From: Cymbomonas tetramitiformis | Taxonomy: Eukaryota > Chlorophyta > Pyramimonadophyceae > Pyramimonadales > Pyramimonadaceae | NCBI GenBank assembly: GCA_001247695.2 | Contig: LGRX02029126.1 | Span: forward strand, 1 to 64,000 | Length of the DNA stretch: 64,000 bases | Direction of reading: 5' to 3' | Part shown: positions 43,068 through 53,564 of the stretch, one piece after another | Numbering within the stretch: position 1 is the first letter of the stretch | Layout: every line of letters begins with the position of its first letter | Notes under the pieces: generated by a model | What the model was told of the DNA's origin: nothing | What the model saw: only the letters and a program-made list of their open reading frames with translations | Databases searched by the model: none | Program-made: the position numbers and the translations under genes

Positions 43068-44220
43068 GAGCTATCACTTCTACCGCGACTGCCCGTTGGG
43101 CGGGCGCCAACACCCGCCCACCTCTGCCGCGGCATTCTGCATTCCTATCGACGAGGAGGACGCGGAGGGCGTGCATGCACTTGCCATGTGTGCGCTCTTT
43201 CAGCAGGCAGCGGACGATGGCGCGGAGTCCTTTGCTCGTGCGGCTGCCGCGTACGGGCCGCCTGCGGTGCTTTGTGCGGGAGCGGTGGGCGGCATCGACG
43301 TGTCCGCCTACGGCTTCGCGGTGGAGCAGCAGTCAGCTTCCGACGAGCCCGTAGGAGACGACATTCTTCGACGGCTCGACGATCTTGCCGCGGAGGTTCA
43401 CTCCGCGGCCAATCACCAGGTGCACTTCACACACGCATCTTTCCCGCCTCCTGACGGCATCGAGCAGCAGGCTTCGGCTCTGGTGTGCGGACCCGCCGCG
43501 GCGGGGACCACGCCGGAGGAGCAGGTTCCGGCAGGTGGTGCGGCGGCATCGGCATCCGCCGTGCCGGCCCCTGCTATGCCTGTCTCGCAGGGAAAGGATG
43601 TGAAACCCGCGCCACTGCAATCGGCGCGGGTAACCACCACAGCGGGCGCGGACGGTGAGTTCGCTGGGTTCGTTCAGACCGTGAACCACGCCGCCATCGG
43701 GCAGGTTGACCTCACGGGTTACGACACGGACGACTACGAGGACCTCGCCGACGGCAGCTTCATCGTGAAGCCGCGGACTCCGGCCATTTCGGCAAATCAT
43801 GCGTCGGAGTCCGCGACCCACGTGCCTCAGTCTGGTGGTGCATCCCGCACCTACGGTTGTGGCAAGCCGCCATGGGGCTTCCCCGCACACGCGGGCCCGT
43901 GGGGATTTCATTACTTTGTCTCTCTCTTTCTTTTGATCTCGATCATGGGAGTGGGAGCTGCCGCCTACACGGCGGCCAATGACATCGACTCTGTACAGGT
44001 ATCGGGTCGGGCTGCACCGCAGCCTGTGCTGTGCAGGGGAGACTTGTGCATCTACCCCGGTATATCCGAGCTGGACCCCGTCACTCTGGATGCAGTACTG
44101 CACTCCCTGGGTGCTGCGACGGTGGTTCACCGGCCGCCTGACCCACTGGAGAGCAGTGCTGCAAGCTACTACCGTGGACATTGTGGTGACGGTGCTCCTC
44201 TGGACTTTGACCCCGAGTAG
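43060..44220 (+). CDS. Gag-like protein of inner element, frame 2 (C-terminal part)
   Basis: Continues the zinc knuckle (ESYHFYRDCPLGG) in the +1 frame; the open frame starts at 42946 but the overlap is non-homologous. It then has an acidic/Ala-rich region, a 'TYGCGKPPWGFPAHAG' motif, one hydrophobic segment (about FHYFVSLFLLISIMGVGAAA) and a Cys-containing tail ('VLCRGDLCIYPG') ending with DFDPE at 44220. The layout after the knuckle could be a membrane-anchored domain. No enzymatic motif. Confidence 0.7.
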   Translation, partial: KGESYHFYRDCPLGGRQHPPTSAAAFCIPIDEEDAEGVHALAMCALFQQAADDGAESFARAAAAYGPPAVLCAGAVGGIDVSAYGFAVEQQSASDEPVGDDILRRLDDLAAEVHSAANHQVHFTHASFPPPDGIEQQASALVCGPAAAGTTPEEQVPAGGAAASASAVPAPAMPVSQGKDVKPAPLQSARVTTTAGADGEFAGFVQTVNHAAIGQVDLTGYDTDDYEDLADGSFIVKPRTPAISANHASESATHVPQSGGASRTYGCGKPPWGFPAHAGPWGFHYFVSLFLLISIMGVGAAAYTAANDIDSVQVSGRAAPQPVLCRGDLCIYPGISELDPVTLDAVLHSLGAATVVHRPPDPLESSAASYYRGHCGDGAPLDFDPE

Positions 44221-44545
44221 CTTTACTTCTGGCTCTGGCAGTGCACCACTTTCTGGTGGTGTACTGAGATGTGCTTTGACCTCAACATGGTCTTCAATTT
44301 GGTTTATGCTTTACTTTGACATCTACAATCTTCAATCTGGTTTGCTGCCACAGTGCTTTTCAGTAGTTTAGCAGGACCTGAGTACCTGTATATTTCTGCA
44401 CTTGTGCCGGCTAGAGGGTTTCAATTTGTGTATCAGAATGGCACAGTTGAATTAGCAGTTAGGTTTGTCACCCTAGCTCCTACCCTAACTTATCTTGACT
44501 TTTCTGACTTACCTGTCAGTCACCACCCACAGTGCTGGGGTGGTG

Positions 44546-44804
44546 TGCTGAAATCTGTATAGGCAGCCCTGACCGGGAGTCCCGGTGCAGGCCCCTATGA
44601 CAGATTCCTAGGTAGCCAACACTGGACCGTGACTGATCCGTAAGCCTGTGCTGTGACACACCGAGTGTCACAGGTAGCTAGACTCGAGACCGTTCCGACT
44701 CCGTGACCGTTCCGGGTATATCTAGCTTAGGGTTTATTTCTTAGGAGAGTTTATCTATATTGGTTCACTGACTGTCTGATATCTTGAACCGGGATATTCC
44801 AGTA
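44546..44804 (+). repeat. 3' LTR of inner element
   Basis: Same sequence as 41279-41537. Preceded directly by the hairpin CACCACCC (44521-44528) / GGGTGGTG (44538-44545). Confidence 0.9.
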
Positions 44805-44809
44805 CTCCT
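44805..44809 (+). repeat. Target-site duplication (right) of inner element
   Basis: CTCCT, matching 41274-41278. Confidence 0.8.
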
Positions 44810-45306
44810 TGGTGTGCGCGCTCTTTATGATTTGTGCCACCGCCGCGCCGCACGCCGTTGCCGGTGTCGGTGGTGCCGGTGCGCGCACATGCACGGGTCC
44901 ACCGGTCGGTGGTGCTACGTCCGCTGGCTCGGCAGTCCCGGCTGCGGAGGCTTCGCCAGCTGACATGATCCCAGACGTGCCATGTGCCATTCCGCCTCGT
45001 CGCCAACGGCGGGAGCAGAGACGGCAGGGACTCTACATGGCTCCGATGCCGTGGCATCCCGGTCCGCCGCCGCCTGCCGAGTTGTTTGTGGACGGCCCTC
45101 CGCTGTCGCCGGCTTCATCTTCAGATGACGAGGCTCCACCGTCGGGCGGCACTTGGCAGCACCCTGGTACGGTGCAGCCTCCCGTGATCGAGAATCCGTC
45201 AATTCCTTCTACGAATGATTCATCACCGGCCCCGGGGACCGGCAACTGCTTCACAGTCACGCTGCTCCGAGCCGGGCAGGCAGCTCCGAAGACCACTAGT
45301 GGCTAG
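44810..45306 (+). pseudogene. Gag-like protein of outer element, C-terminal part
   Basis: After removing the inner element and one CTCCT copy, the codons at 41278 join those at 44810 in frame: the hydrophobic segment '..TSSLV' continues as 'CALFMICATAAPHAVAG', followed by a Pro/Ser-rich tail and a stop at 45306. This is direct evidence that 39469-41278 and this stretch were one ORF. Confidence 0.8.
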
Positions 45307-45558
45307 AATTAGTCACGCCGTGCCTGCCTGGGAGTTAGCTGTAGTGTAGCCTCCTAGATGTGCAGAAGGGCTCTCTAAGTTTGAGCTGTGTTTAGGGTTT
45401 TAGCAAAGTAACAACAGTATCTGACAATCTTGCTGTGACCTGGGACCGCCCTGACCAAGAGTACAGGCCCCCAGTTGTGCTACAGTTTCCTCCTGAAGTT
45501 GAGTAGGGAGTTTGTTTGCTTCGTTCACTACTAGCTCCGGTCACCACCCTAGGTGGTG

Positions 45559-45769
45559 TGTTGGATGTGACACACCGACAGTAAAGACGGTCACCTGTCA
45601 CTTCCTATAGTAGGCTGGGTGACCGCCACCAGTAGACGGGAAACACCCGTTAGTATTTATGTGTATCTCTTTTATCAATCTGAGACTTTTACCGTTCTGA
45701 TATCGAAACCCTTAACTCAGGGTTTATTTCTCCGTTATCCGATATATACACCCGACTATATATCTGACA
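45559..45769 (+). repeat. 3' LTR of outer element
   Basis: TGTTGGATGTGACAC..TATATCTGACA, about 97 percent identical to 38871-39080. Abutted by the stem CACCACC (45542-45548) / GGTGGTG (45552-45558). Confidence 0.85.
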
Positions 45770-46590
45770 AAAATTTCAGTATGGATCCTGAAAGCCGTGA
45801 GCAGACACGTGATAGTTGATAAGTCACTTTTCGCCGACCAGCCAACGTTTGCACCTCCGTTCGAAAAACTTCAACAGTCTGTATGATACTTTTATTGAGA
45901 TAAATTGTGTATAAGCATCAAAATCCTTGTTAAATCAAGTAAACCCACCAAATAATCCAGCCAAAATTTCTTAACCATTTTTCACTATGATTCAAGCCAA
46001 CCAGCCCCTTGATTTCTTATTTTGGCAAATTTCTTAAGAAATTAAAGCTAGCCAGCAAATTTCGTCAAGTTGTGACCCCCAAACGGCGGCTGGTTTCTTA
46101 TTGCTATTATTTCTTATTGGTGAGTGATTACCGTAGAGTTCTCCGACACTTGATCTGTTTTCGGGAAGGGTATCATCCCGCCCGCCCACCGCACTGGCAT
46201 TATTTATGTTCATTTCATTCCGATATTGCTTTGCGGGTCCCTTGTGCCCGCATTACTATTGCACTAATAATCCGTAATTATTAGTGCTCTCCGATACCCT
46301 ATCCGTGACATGCATCTTGCCGCTTTACAGGTGTGATTATTGGGTAGCTAGGGTAGCTAGGGGGGTCCGTAGGGTAGGTGTGTCACATAACTTCTCTCTC
46401 TCGTGTGCGACCTGACGTGAGACAGACCACCTGAGACACGCTACAATAAAGAGATGTCACTTCTCCAAACCCGAAACCGAAAGCGGACGAGTGCAAGCGT
46501 GTATCTGTAGTGCCTGTGCATACAAGATACATATCCTGAGAGTTGATACACAAAGTTGGGAAGAGAGTTGGGAACAGACGCAATAGCAAA
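45770..46590. other. Flank of the outer element, no gene recognised
   Basis: AT-rich; weak ORFs only (46009-46284 plus, 46383-46805 minus). Confidence 0.35.
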
Positions 46591-47019
46591 ATGATAGCAT
46601 GTCCTGCACCTCTTCCACGTAAAGCTAGACCGACAGCTGAGCACACAGCAATTCGAAGAGACGAGAGTGAACTTTCGTTAGGGCACGCCATCGGAATAAA
46701 AGTTCCAGTGGATGACACAAGAAACGGGATCGGCAGAGCGCTCCCTGGAGATAAAACGTACGCGTGTGTAGATAACTCGCAACAATTTTTTTGGAGGGAG
46801 TCCATTAACCCACAGTTCCAACGGTTCGAGAAATCTTTACCACCGCTTTCAGAACCATCCGCGAGAGAACTGCATGAGAGGGAAGAAAAGAATGCACAGA
46901 GTTTGGCAAATCAGCAACAGATAGATGTCGTGCGGTCTCTTGAAGAGTGGACACCGGGACTTGATCCCTCAGAAGTTGAAGAGGAGGGCGTGAGTGCGGA
47001 AGAAGAGAAGGCAAAATAG
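46591..47019 (+). CDS. Hypothetical protein, 142 aa
   Basis: ATG at 46591 (MIACPAPLPRKARPTAEHT); the frame is open upstream to 46543. Charged and hydrophilic with 'NSQQFFWRESINPQFQRFEKSLPPLSE', then a Glu/Gln-rich helix and an acidic C-terminus (EVEEEGVSAEEEKAK). No signal or membrane segment, no family recognised. Confidence 0.4.
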   Translation: MIACPAPLPRKARPTAEHTAIRRDESELSLGHAIGIKVPVDDTRNGIGRALPGDKTYACVDNSQQFFWRESINPQFQRFEKSLPPLSEPSARELHEREEKNAQSLANQQQIDVVRSLEEWTPGLDPSEVEEEGVSAEEEKAK

Positions 47020-47985
47020 TATGCTTGCGAGTTTTTTTGTTCACGTCAATGTGGGTGTAAACTATTTGCCTTTCAAGTTATAAGATTATGATATTTTTCC
47101 CCTTCTGCAAGCCGTCTGCCACTGACGAGATACATAAACGCCATCCAGGTTGTCCCGGACCGACCGATAGTGAACCCGCAATTCTTGTACCTTGCAATTA
47201 TTAAGGCGACGATGTGTTCGTGGCTGCTGACACTGTTCTGCGTCTGAATTGGTTTAACCATTGCCAAGATGAAACTCGAAAATGTTAGCGGAGAATATGT
47301 TTGCTTTAACTTTGGTGAATCTGGTGCGATACAAGTAGTGCAACAGTCAACTAATCCTTATGCAAGGCCCGCACAACGTCAAGGGATGGAATTGTACGTC
47401 CTACCAGTGATGGAGAAAATCTTATTTGCCACGGAATCCTAAGCATAGATTCGAACCAGGTTACTTGACTTGGCAGTTTCACAAAGACTTACATTTTCAA
47501 CAGAGGTCGGTGAACGTACCGCAAACAGAAACTTATTTTTTGGAGTGTGCGACAATCCAAGATTCTGAAGACTTAGCTTGACTTCTAGATTAGGTATGAT
47601 ATTTTTCTACAGTTGGCACTTGTATAGGCATATTCTGGCTGCCGAACTATAGGACATTTATAGTTTGCATATTTCCATTATAGGACATTTATAGTTTACG
47701 TATTTCCATAGGTTTTCCCCAGATTCCTTCTCTGCCCATGGGACAAAAGGCGCTCCTTCCTTGAGAGTTGCATAACCATATTTACCCAAAATGCTTCAAG
47801 TTTTTTTCAACAAACGTGCGACCAGATGGTACACGGGCAGATTCATAACAATAGATAGCAAGGGATAGATAGCCTTTAGGTAATCACTGCGATGTTGAAG
47901 AAAATGATGCTTTTTATAGCGTCGGTGGTTCGGATACACCAGACCACTGTTGGTGACGAAGCACAACTCTGCGTCTCAAAATTCT
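47020..47985. other. AT-rich region, little recognisable
   Basis: Short minus ORF 47073-47267 without domain. A direct duplication 'aggacatttatagttt' occurs at about 47652-47697. Confidence 0.4.
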
Positions 47986-47989
47986 GGAG

Positions 47990-48353
47990 GTTGATGTGCA
48001 AAGTTTCACGACTCTGAACAAACCAACCCGCCTGCTTTGATCCTGAGTGGGGAAAGTTTTCCCACATTTCTTCTCTGTGCTATTGTAGAATTGTCATCGA
48101 GGATGGTATCGAGATATGAGCTGAAAGCAAAGTGATGATGCTTGTAGCCATATTCCTGACCATCTATCAATTCTTCTGTGGTGGCATGGAACAGTTGAAG
48201 GATTTCCGGATTTAGTTCCCAAAAGGAGGATGTAATCTTCACAACGAGTTGTTCAAAATGAGCTAATGAAACACATTTTATGCTCAAGCCCCAATCCTTC
48301 GTGGAGCATGTGTGCGAATGCTTCTCTACGATGAGCCCTAATAGCCAGCGCAT
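47990..48353 (-). repeat. Dispersed coding-like repeat, copy B
   Basis: Minus ORF from 48353 with 'GQEYGYKHHHFAFSSYLDTI', matching 24020-24201. Upstream it has 'MRWLLGLIVEKHSHTC..KDWGLSIKCVSLAHFEQLVVKITSSFWELNPE', perhaps the better-preserved copy of the same protein. Family not recognised. Confidence 0.5.
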
Positions 48354-49499
48354 ACGGAATGTACTACGTGAAGACCGGATCGACGATGATCGCGTCGCTT
48401 CGTCGCCGACTCGCTGTCACTGTCGATTTCCCCCATTTTTCCCTCTTTTGATTCACAAATAAAACCTCGCCTCGTCAGAACGGCCATGTCCTTTGATGTC
48501 TGAACTTAACATGAGTTAGCAATTACTGTACTCTATCGTAGCTACATTGCGAATTTCGCTGAATAACGTGATATAAAGGCGAAAATAATAGCTGGTCAGT
48601 GTGACCAGCTTGCAATGTTTTGTGTGTTGCGGGGAAGAGCGTGTGAAGCTTTTGTCACCAACAGAAAACAACTTCATGCCTAGCCCACGAACTAGCTAAA
48701 AACACCCGCAAGAGGAGAAGAAATCGGGCCGGGGCGAGTAATTGGGCCGCGCCCCTTGAACCCCGAAAGCCCCTTCAAAAAAAACACTAAAAAGATCGCC
48801 CGCGGCAGGCATTTTTAGGAGAAATTTGGCCGTTGGCCCGAGTAGTAATCCGCTGACCGCGTCGGGTGTGGTGCCCTTGCCCGGCGTGTCGGTGTCGTGA
48901 CCCCCCAGTAAGTGGCGTGCTCCGCCGGTGTCGCCCCCACCCCGCCTCCACACGTAAGTGTATGTCCAAGTGTTATGCCCCTGTGCCGCGTGTCGGTGTC
49001 GTGCCCTCCCGCGCCACGCGTAAATGTTGCGCCCCCCCCCGCCGCCGCCGCGCTGTCGGTGTCGAGCACCGCCCCCGTCGCGGCGGTGTCCCGCTACCCC
49101 CTCAGCCCTCACACGTGTCCGTGGAGTGCCCCCCCCACACCGCGCATCGATGTCATGTCGGGTGGGGTGGGTCGTCGATGCAGTGGGATCATCCACAACA
49201 CGCATTATGCAAACCCATGATGGAAGCTGCGTAGGGCAAACCGTATGCACCGACGGCGATTCAACGTCATCCCGACGCCGATGACGCCCCAACGCCCCGT
49301 CGTGCAGCGTTGAACATCACCCGTGTTCTCCGACGTTGGTTCGATGGGGCGTCGTCCCACGATGCGCGACGCCAACGGCTAACCAACGTCCCACGCAACG
49401 CGGCATTGGCCCAACATAGGCGTCAATACGACATCGTCCAACATTGGGGACCCGACGTTGGGCGATGTTGATCAACACACGATGACAACCAACGTTGAC
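48354..49499. other. Low-complexity GC-rich stretch
   Basis: 48860-49130 is rich in 'cgtgtcggtgtcg' words, and 49280-49500 in interleaved 'caacgt' and 'acgttgg' words (including gacgttggg and ccaacgttgacc). ORFs here (48696-49292 minus and others) look like composition artefacts. No gene supported. Confidence 0.45.
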
Positions 49500-50200
49500 C
49501 CAATGCTGTGATTTTTTCCGGATGGGCAAAGAAGGCCTTCATGAATTGCTTTGCTAGCTTCTGCCAGGATGCACCAGCTGTCCGTAGCCCGTAGAGAGCA
49601 TAGAGCAGCTTGGCATATCCACATTTGTTCTTATACATATATCCAGAGGGAAATCTCACATATATCGGCACCTCCAGGCGGGCATGAACAAAGGCCTGAC
49701 TCGAAGTGATAGGCCATAACCCCCATACCAGCAAAGATAATAGACAGGACGAAGAGAAGGCGGAAGGTGGGCAGGTCTGCTACCGTACATGTAGTCTCTT
49801 ACTGGGTGTAACCCCAGTGCCACGTGGCTGCCACCGCCATCCGAGCTTTGCGTGAATTTGGACTGGTGGTAGACCATCACGTGGCTTCCAGGGTTTGTTG
49901 AGCACAAAGATAGTGTTGGTGGCAATCTCACCCGCCGGAAGCTCCTCGACAGGCTCCATCTTACCCTGGTCGATCAGGGGCTGCACCTCCCCACCGATAA
50001 TAGCCTCCTCCCATTGTGCCCCATCAGGCATAGACACGGCCTGGCGGTACCCGCCCGGCAGAAGCAGGTCAGGGGCCGCAGTGTGGTACAGAAGCTCGAC
50101 GAGGTCAGTGGGAATATGACAGGAACTGAGGGTGCCACTGGCAGGTGGTGCCCCGACCGTGGAGGCAGTCTTCGTATGAGGGGGGGCACAGGGGTGGACA
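49500..50200 (-). pseudogene. Ty1/copia reverse transcriptase relic
   Basis: The minus strand at about 50110-49850 encodes 'DGAQWEEAIIGGEVQPLIDQGKMEPVEELPAG', the start of the Copia RT domain (W..A...E...L). After a frame change, 49700-49510 encodes 'QAFVHARLEVPIYVRFPSGY' and 'KLLYALYGLRTAGASWQKL', the diagnostic Copia 'AFL.a.L...iYv..P.G' and 'LyGLkqa...W' motifs. The catalytic YVDD segment is missing. Strongly truncated. Confidence 0.7.
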
Positions 50201-50676
50201 TTCCGGCAGATCTCGAGAAAAGTTTTTTTCCGCGCCGTGTGGTTAGGCCCCGGTAAAAAAGCTTTGTTAACCCGCTCTAGAAGTGAGGATCGTTCCGCGG
50301 GAGCATTCTACACACTGAAAAGGCCTCACAAACTGGTCAAGTTTTGGCCATATTTCAGTGACTTTTGTTCGCGATATTTTGACTATCGCGTGATGGTTTA
50401 AAAATTTAAGCACGTAGGAGCGTTTTGTTCGCCAAACCATTGCGAACCATGGGTCTAGGGACCGATACCGTGGCCGTATGCGAAAGCTGAAATCAAAATT
50501 TTGAGGTGCAGTCTTCAGACCTCGCCCAAAAGCATCTTGGGTGCGCTCTCGGGTAAGCTGCTCCTTCATGTTTTGTTGGCCTTGTGTGAGGGTGGTCCGC
50601 TCATTATGTAGTGTACTCACAACCTTTCCGACCGGCGTGTCTATACTCTATTATGCGCAGGCGCATCCGGAACAAC

Positions 50677-53236
50677 CAGAGTCAACAAAGATCTTGCATT
50701 TCAACGAAACAGGTAAACGTTTCTTATGTTATTTTCCCTACAACAAACACTGTTATTTCTCGTGTGCTCTAGCGCCAACGAAACCTTGAAGTCGCATATT
50801 GTGGCATAGTTGCATATTTCAGCACTGTCGTTATCACTGATCTTGACTCGCTGCAAGTATGCGCGTTATTCATGCTTATTTCTACGTTGTTTGTTTCCTT
50901 CTAAGAACTACGTGTTGTCACTCTCGCAGACATGCAAGCATATTTATCATACGAGGACGCTCAGAAAATCGTGGCTGCGCAAGGCTTGAAGAGTCGAGCA
51001 CAGTGGTTGGCATGGAGCAAAACGATACGGAAGACTCTTTTTCCTCGCATCCCCTCGACTCCGCACCAAGTGTATGGAAAAGAGTTTTTCAACTCAAAAG
51101 GAGGATTGGCGGGTTGGCTTGGCACTTTGTCGAATGCCTCGTCCCCAAACGTTGCTGATGTCAATCCTAGCGTCGCTGTCGCTTCCCTTGTAACTGAAGG
51201 TAAGCGCTGTGCTCCAACTTGGAAACAATTTTAACATCAAAACCAAAGCACGACCTACTTTCTTTGTGATTAAGTCGTGTTTCCTTTGCTAAAAGAAATG
51301 AACGTTTTTCTTGCAGGAGAGTTGTCACTTCAAGCTAGTAGGTCCACGCAAAACGGCCGGGTATCCGAGGTTGCAGTGCAAACTGTCGACTGCCATCCCG
51401 AACCTTTTGTCACTCCCAAACACCATCCATCTTCAAGTGCAGGGCATCCTCAAGCCTATGCGCGCCGTGCAATCACGTCAGAGGCCTTGATGCCGAACAC
51501 CACTCATCAGGTGCTTGCTGCGTGCTTGACATGAACGTTTTCTCTTCCCAACCTGGCTCCAATAACATTGTCACTTCGCAAACCGCATACCTAGACATAT
51601 GAGAGATTATAGCGTGCACATCCCGTACGCATGTTCTATAGTATACATAGGTGTTTGCATTTTGGCACCGGCAGTTTGGTAATTCAGCTTGATGCCTTTG
51701 GACCCCTTATCATGAGACACCCAGGCATGAGATTAGACACCTACACTATCACATTGAAGTAACACTCCTAGCCTCCTCGTTATCTTTTGCACTTTGTGAC
51801 TTCTCGATTCCTTCTCGAAATTGACTTGGACCTTGGAGCTAATGCCAACTGGTACAACGTTATCGTGAGTACACTGCAGTGCGTGCCAGTGTGTTCCCGT
51901 GTAGTGCGTGCCAAGTCTGTGTGTGCTATAGTTTTATATGTGCTATCGTGAACGTCATGCTCGCATATTTCATAAACACAGGTCACCGCGGTGGATGCGA
52001 TAGTGCCATAGATATCAAGGGGCGTTGATATTATTAGTGGTGCAGTGTTACAAATACCGCCGTGTGCGTTATGGCCACGCATGCGTGTTGCAGTGTTTAT
52101 CACGGTTGTATGCGTTAGTGTGGCGCATGCTGCAATGATGCAAACAGGTTGTGCATACTATCATTATATGTGAGAACTGTAGTGACACTGCTATGCATGT
52201 CGCAGTGTTATCATATACAGATTTTGTTTGATCTCATATTCCGCACAGCGCATCCCGATGCAGTGCGTGTCGCTCTTGTGTGGAGTGCAATTAAATACAC
52301 TATCATGCCGGTGCCGTGCCGGTGGTTCCATTGGAGGTGTAGAATAGGTCACCGGCTGCCCCATATGACGGGGTAGTCATGTGGGCCGATGCGCGCTGCC
52401 CGGTGGTGCCATTGGAGGTGTAGAATAGGTCACAAGCTGCCCCATATGTAATTTTTAGTGTGTGCCATGTGTGCAGGTGAACTGGAGCAATCGTGAGGTA
52501 GCTCGGCGTGTTAGTGGAGCGCACAAGTTAAGAGCGATGGGCTTTCATCCCGTCGTCGCCCATCTTGCGTTAGCACAAACTGGAGATGATGTCGACAGTG
52601 CGGTGCATGCTATAATTAGTGGCTCTTTAGAAAACTCAAGTAGCTTTCCCAGCGTGGCTGATGAGGAGCATTTGTCTAAGGACATAAGCAAAGTGCTCAA
52701 GCAGAGATCCCGCGCCGATAAGAGGAAACGATCGCCTTGTGATAAAATTTTGGAGTCCGAATTTGCGGAAGTCGCGGATTGTAATGAGTCCTCAAAAGCG
52801 ACACCCACTATTCATATCACCAGTGATTGTCATGAGAGTAGCAATGATGGTGATGACTCTGACTCCGACGACGATAACGGGTCTATGGCAACCGCGATCA
52901 GTGATGATGAATGGCATGAAACTGTCACAGAGCTACAAACAGAGTTTCCATCCGAGTTGATTACTCAACGGAAAAAATGGAGCACACAGAAACGTAAACA
53001 GAGGGCAGCACGTCGAGAGAAGCAAAAGAGAACAAGCTTGAGGGCAAGACAAGTTCAGCCCTTTAAGTATAAGGAGCGAACGTTGCGATTGCACCGAGAG
53101 ATAATTCGGAATGACTTCAATCAGCGTATTCGATCAGTCACCAAAAGGAATGAGGAGCATATCATCCAAGCCGGTGGAGAATTACTGTCTGCAATCGTGA
53201 ACGATAAAGAATTGGCACAATACCGAGATGCTGCAG
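50677..53236 (+). CDS. Integrase-repeat-like and UBA-like domain protein, multi-exon
   Basis: Exons: 50677-50712 (part), 50930-51199, 51317-51510, 52477-53236, all GT-AG with matching phases. Exon 2 encodes 'YLSYEDAQKIVAAQGLKSRAQWLAWSK..PRIPSTPHQVYG..GLAGWLGT', closely resembling the integrase-repeat module (INT_rpt). Exon 4 begins with a UBA-like fold ('HKLRAMGFHPVVAHLALAQTGDDVDSAVHAII'). An acidic Ser/Asp run, a basic stretch ('KRKQRAARREKQKRT') and a coiled coil follow. Probably nuclear and perhaps ubiquitin-linked, but function is inference. If the donor at 53237 is not used, the frame ends at 53352. The 5' end is not defined, and downstream exons may be lost in the repeats that follow. 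Confidence 0.6.
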
Positions 53237-53282
53237 GTAGGAAACGACCATGTATCCCTGCATACTGCAATGTGAAAATACT

Positions 53283-53545
53283 TGTGGGACGAGTATGGCA
53301 CAAGCTGCCCCACAGCACGGGGCAGCCCTTAGGGCTGATGCACGCCGCATGATGGTGGCAATCGAGTGCCATATAGGGCACAGGCTGCCCCACAGCACGG
53401 GGCAGCCCTTAGGGCTGATGCACACCGCATGATGGTGGCGATCGAGCTGCCACATAGGGCACAGGCTGCCCCGCAGCACGGGGCAGCCCTTAGGACTGAT
53501 GCACGCCGCATGATGGGGGCAATCGAGTTGTCATATAGGGCATAA
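53283..53545. repeat. 80-bp tandem repeat, three copies
   Basis: Core 'cacaggctgccccacagcac' plus 'ggggcagcccttagggctga', spacing 80 bp. The core gctgcccc..ggggcagc is an inverted repeat. The related two-copy block at 52310-52450 ('attggaggtgtagaataggtc') shares the gctgcccc word. Confidence 0.8.
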
Positions 53546-53564
53546 GTAAGATATGGACATTGAT

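Larger units (their letters stand above)
41279..44804 (+). mobile_element. Inner Gag-only LTR retrotransposon, recent insertion
   Basis: 3526 bp with two 259-bp LTRs that I read as identical (41279-41537 and 44546-44804), a 5-bp target duplication CTCCT, and one Gag-like coding region in two overlapping frames. No RT, RNase H, integrase or protease is present. Identical LTRs mean very recent transposition. The insertion point lies in the membrane-segment codons of the outer element's Gag. Confidence 0.9.
38871..45769 (+). mobile_element. Outer Gag-only LTR retrotransposon (TR-GAG type), interrupted by a nested element
   Basis: Direct terminal repeats 38871-39080 and 45559-45769 (210/211 bp, six substitutions and one indel, about 97 percent identical) enclose one Gag-like ORF. 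It has no protease, RT or integrase, so it must be mobilised in trans. The inner element at 41279-44804 splits the ORF. Without it the element would be about 3.4 kb, similar in size to the inner one. No clear target duplication was found outside its LTRs. Confidence 0.8.

Noticed and set aside
38871..45769. Target-site duplication for the outer element
   Set aside because: Flanks (..cagtatt and aaaatttcagtat..) share only a displaced cagtat word, not positioned as a duplication.
47435..47465. tRNA T-arm-like sequence (ggttcgaatct on minus)
   Set aside because: No matching acceptor stem, D-arm or anticodon arm around it.
48696..49292. 198-aa Gly/Arg/His-rich minus ORF
   Set aside because: Low-complexity GC-rich words on both strands, no domain, competing ORFs in several frames.
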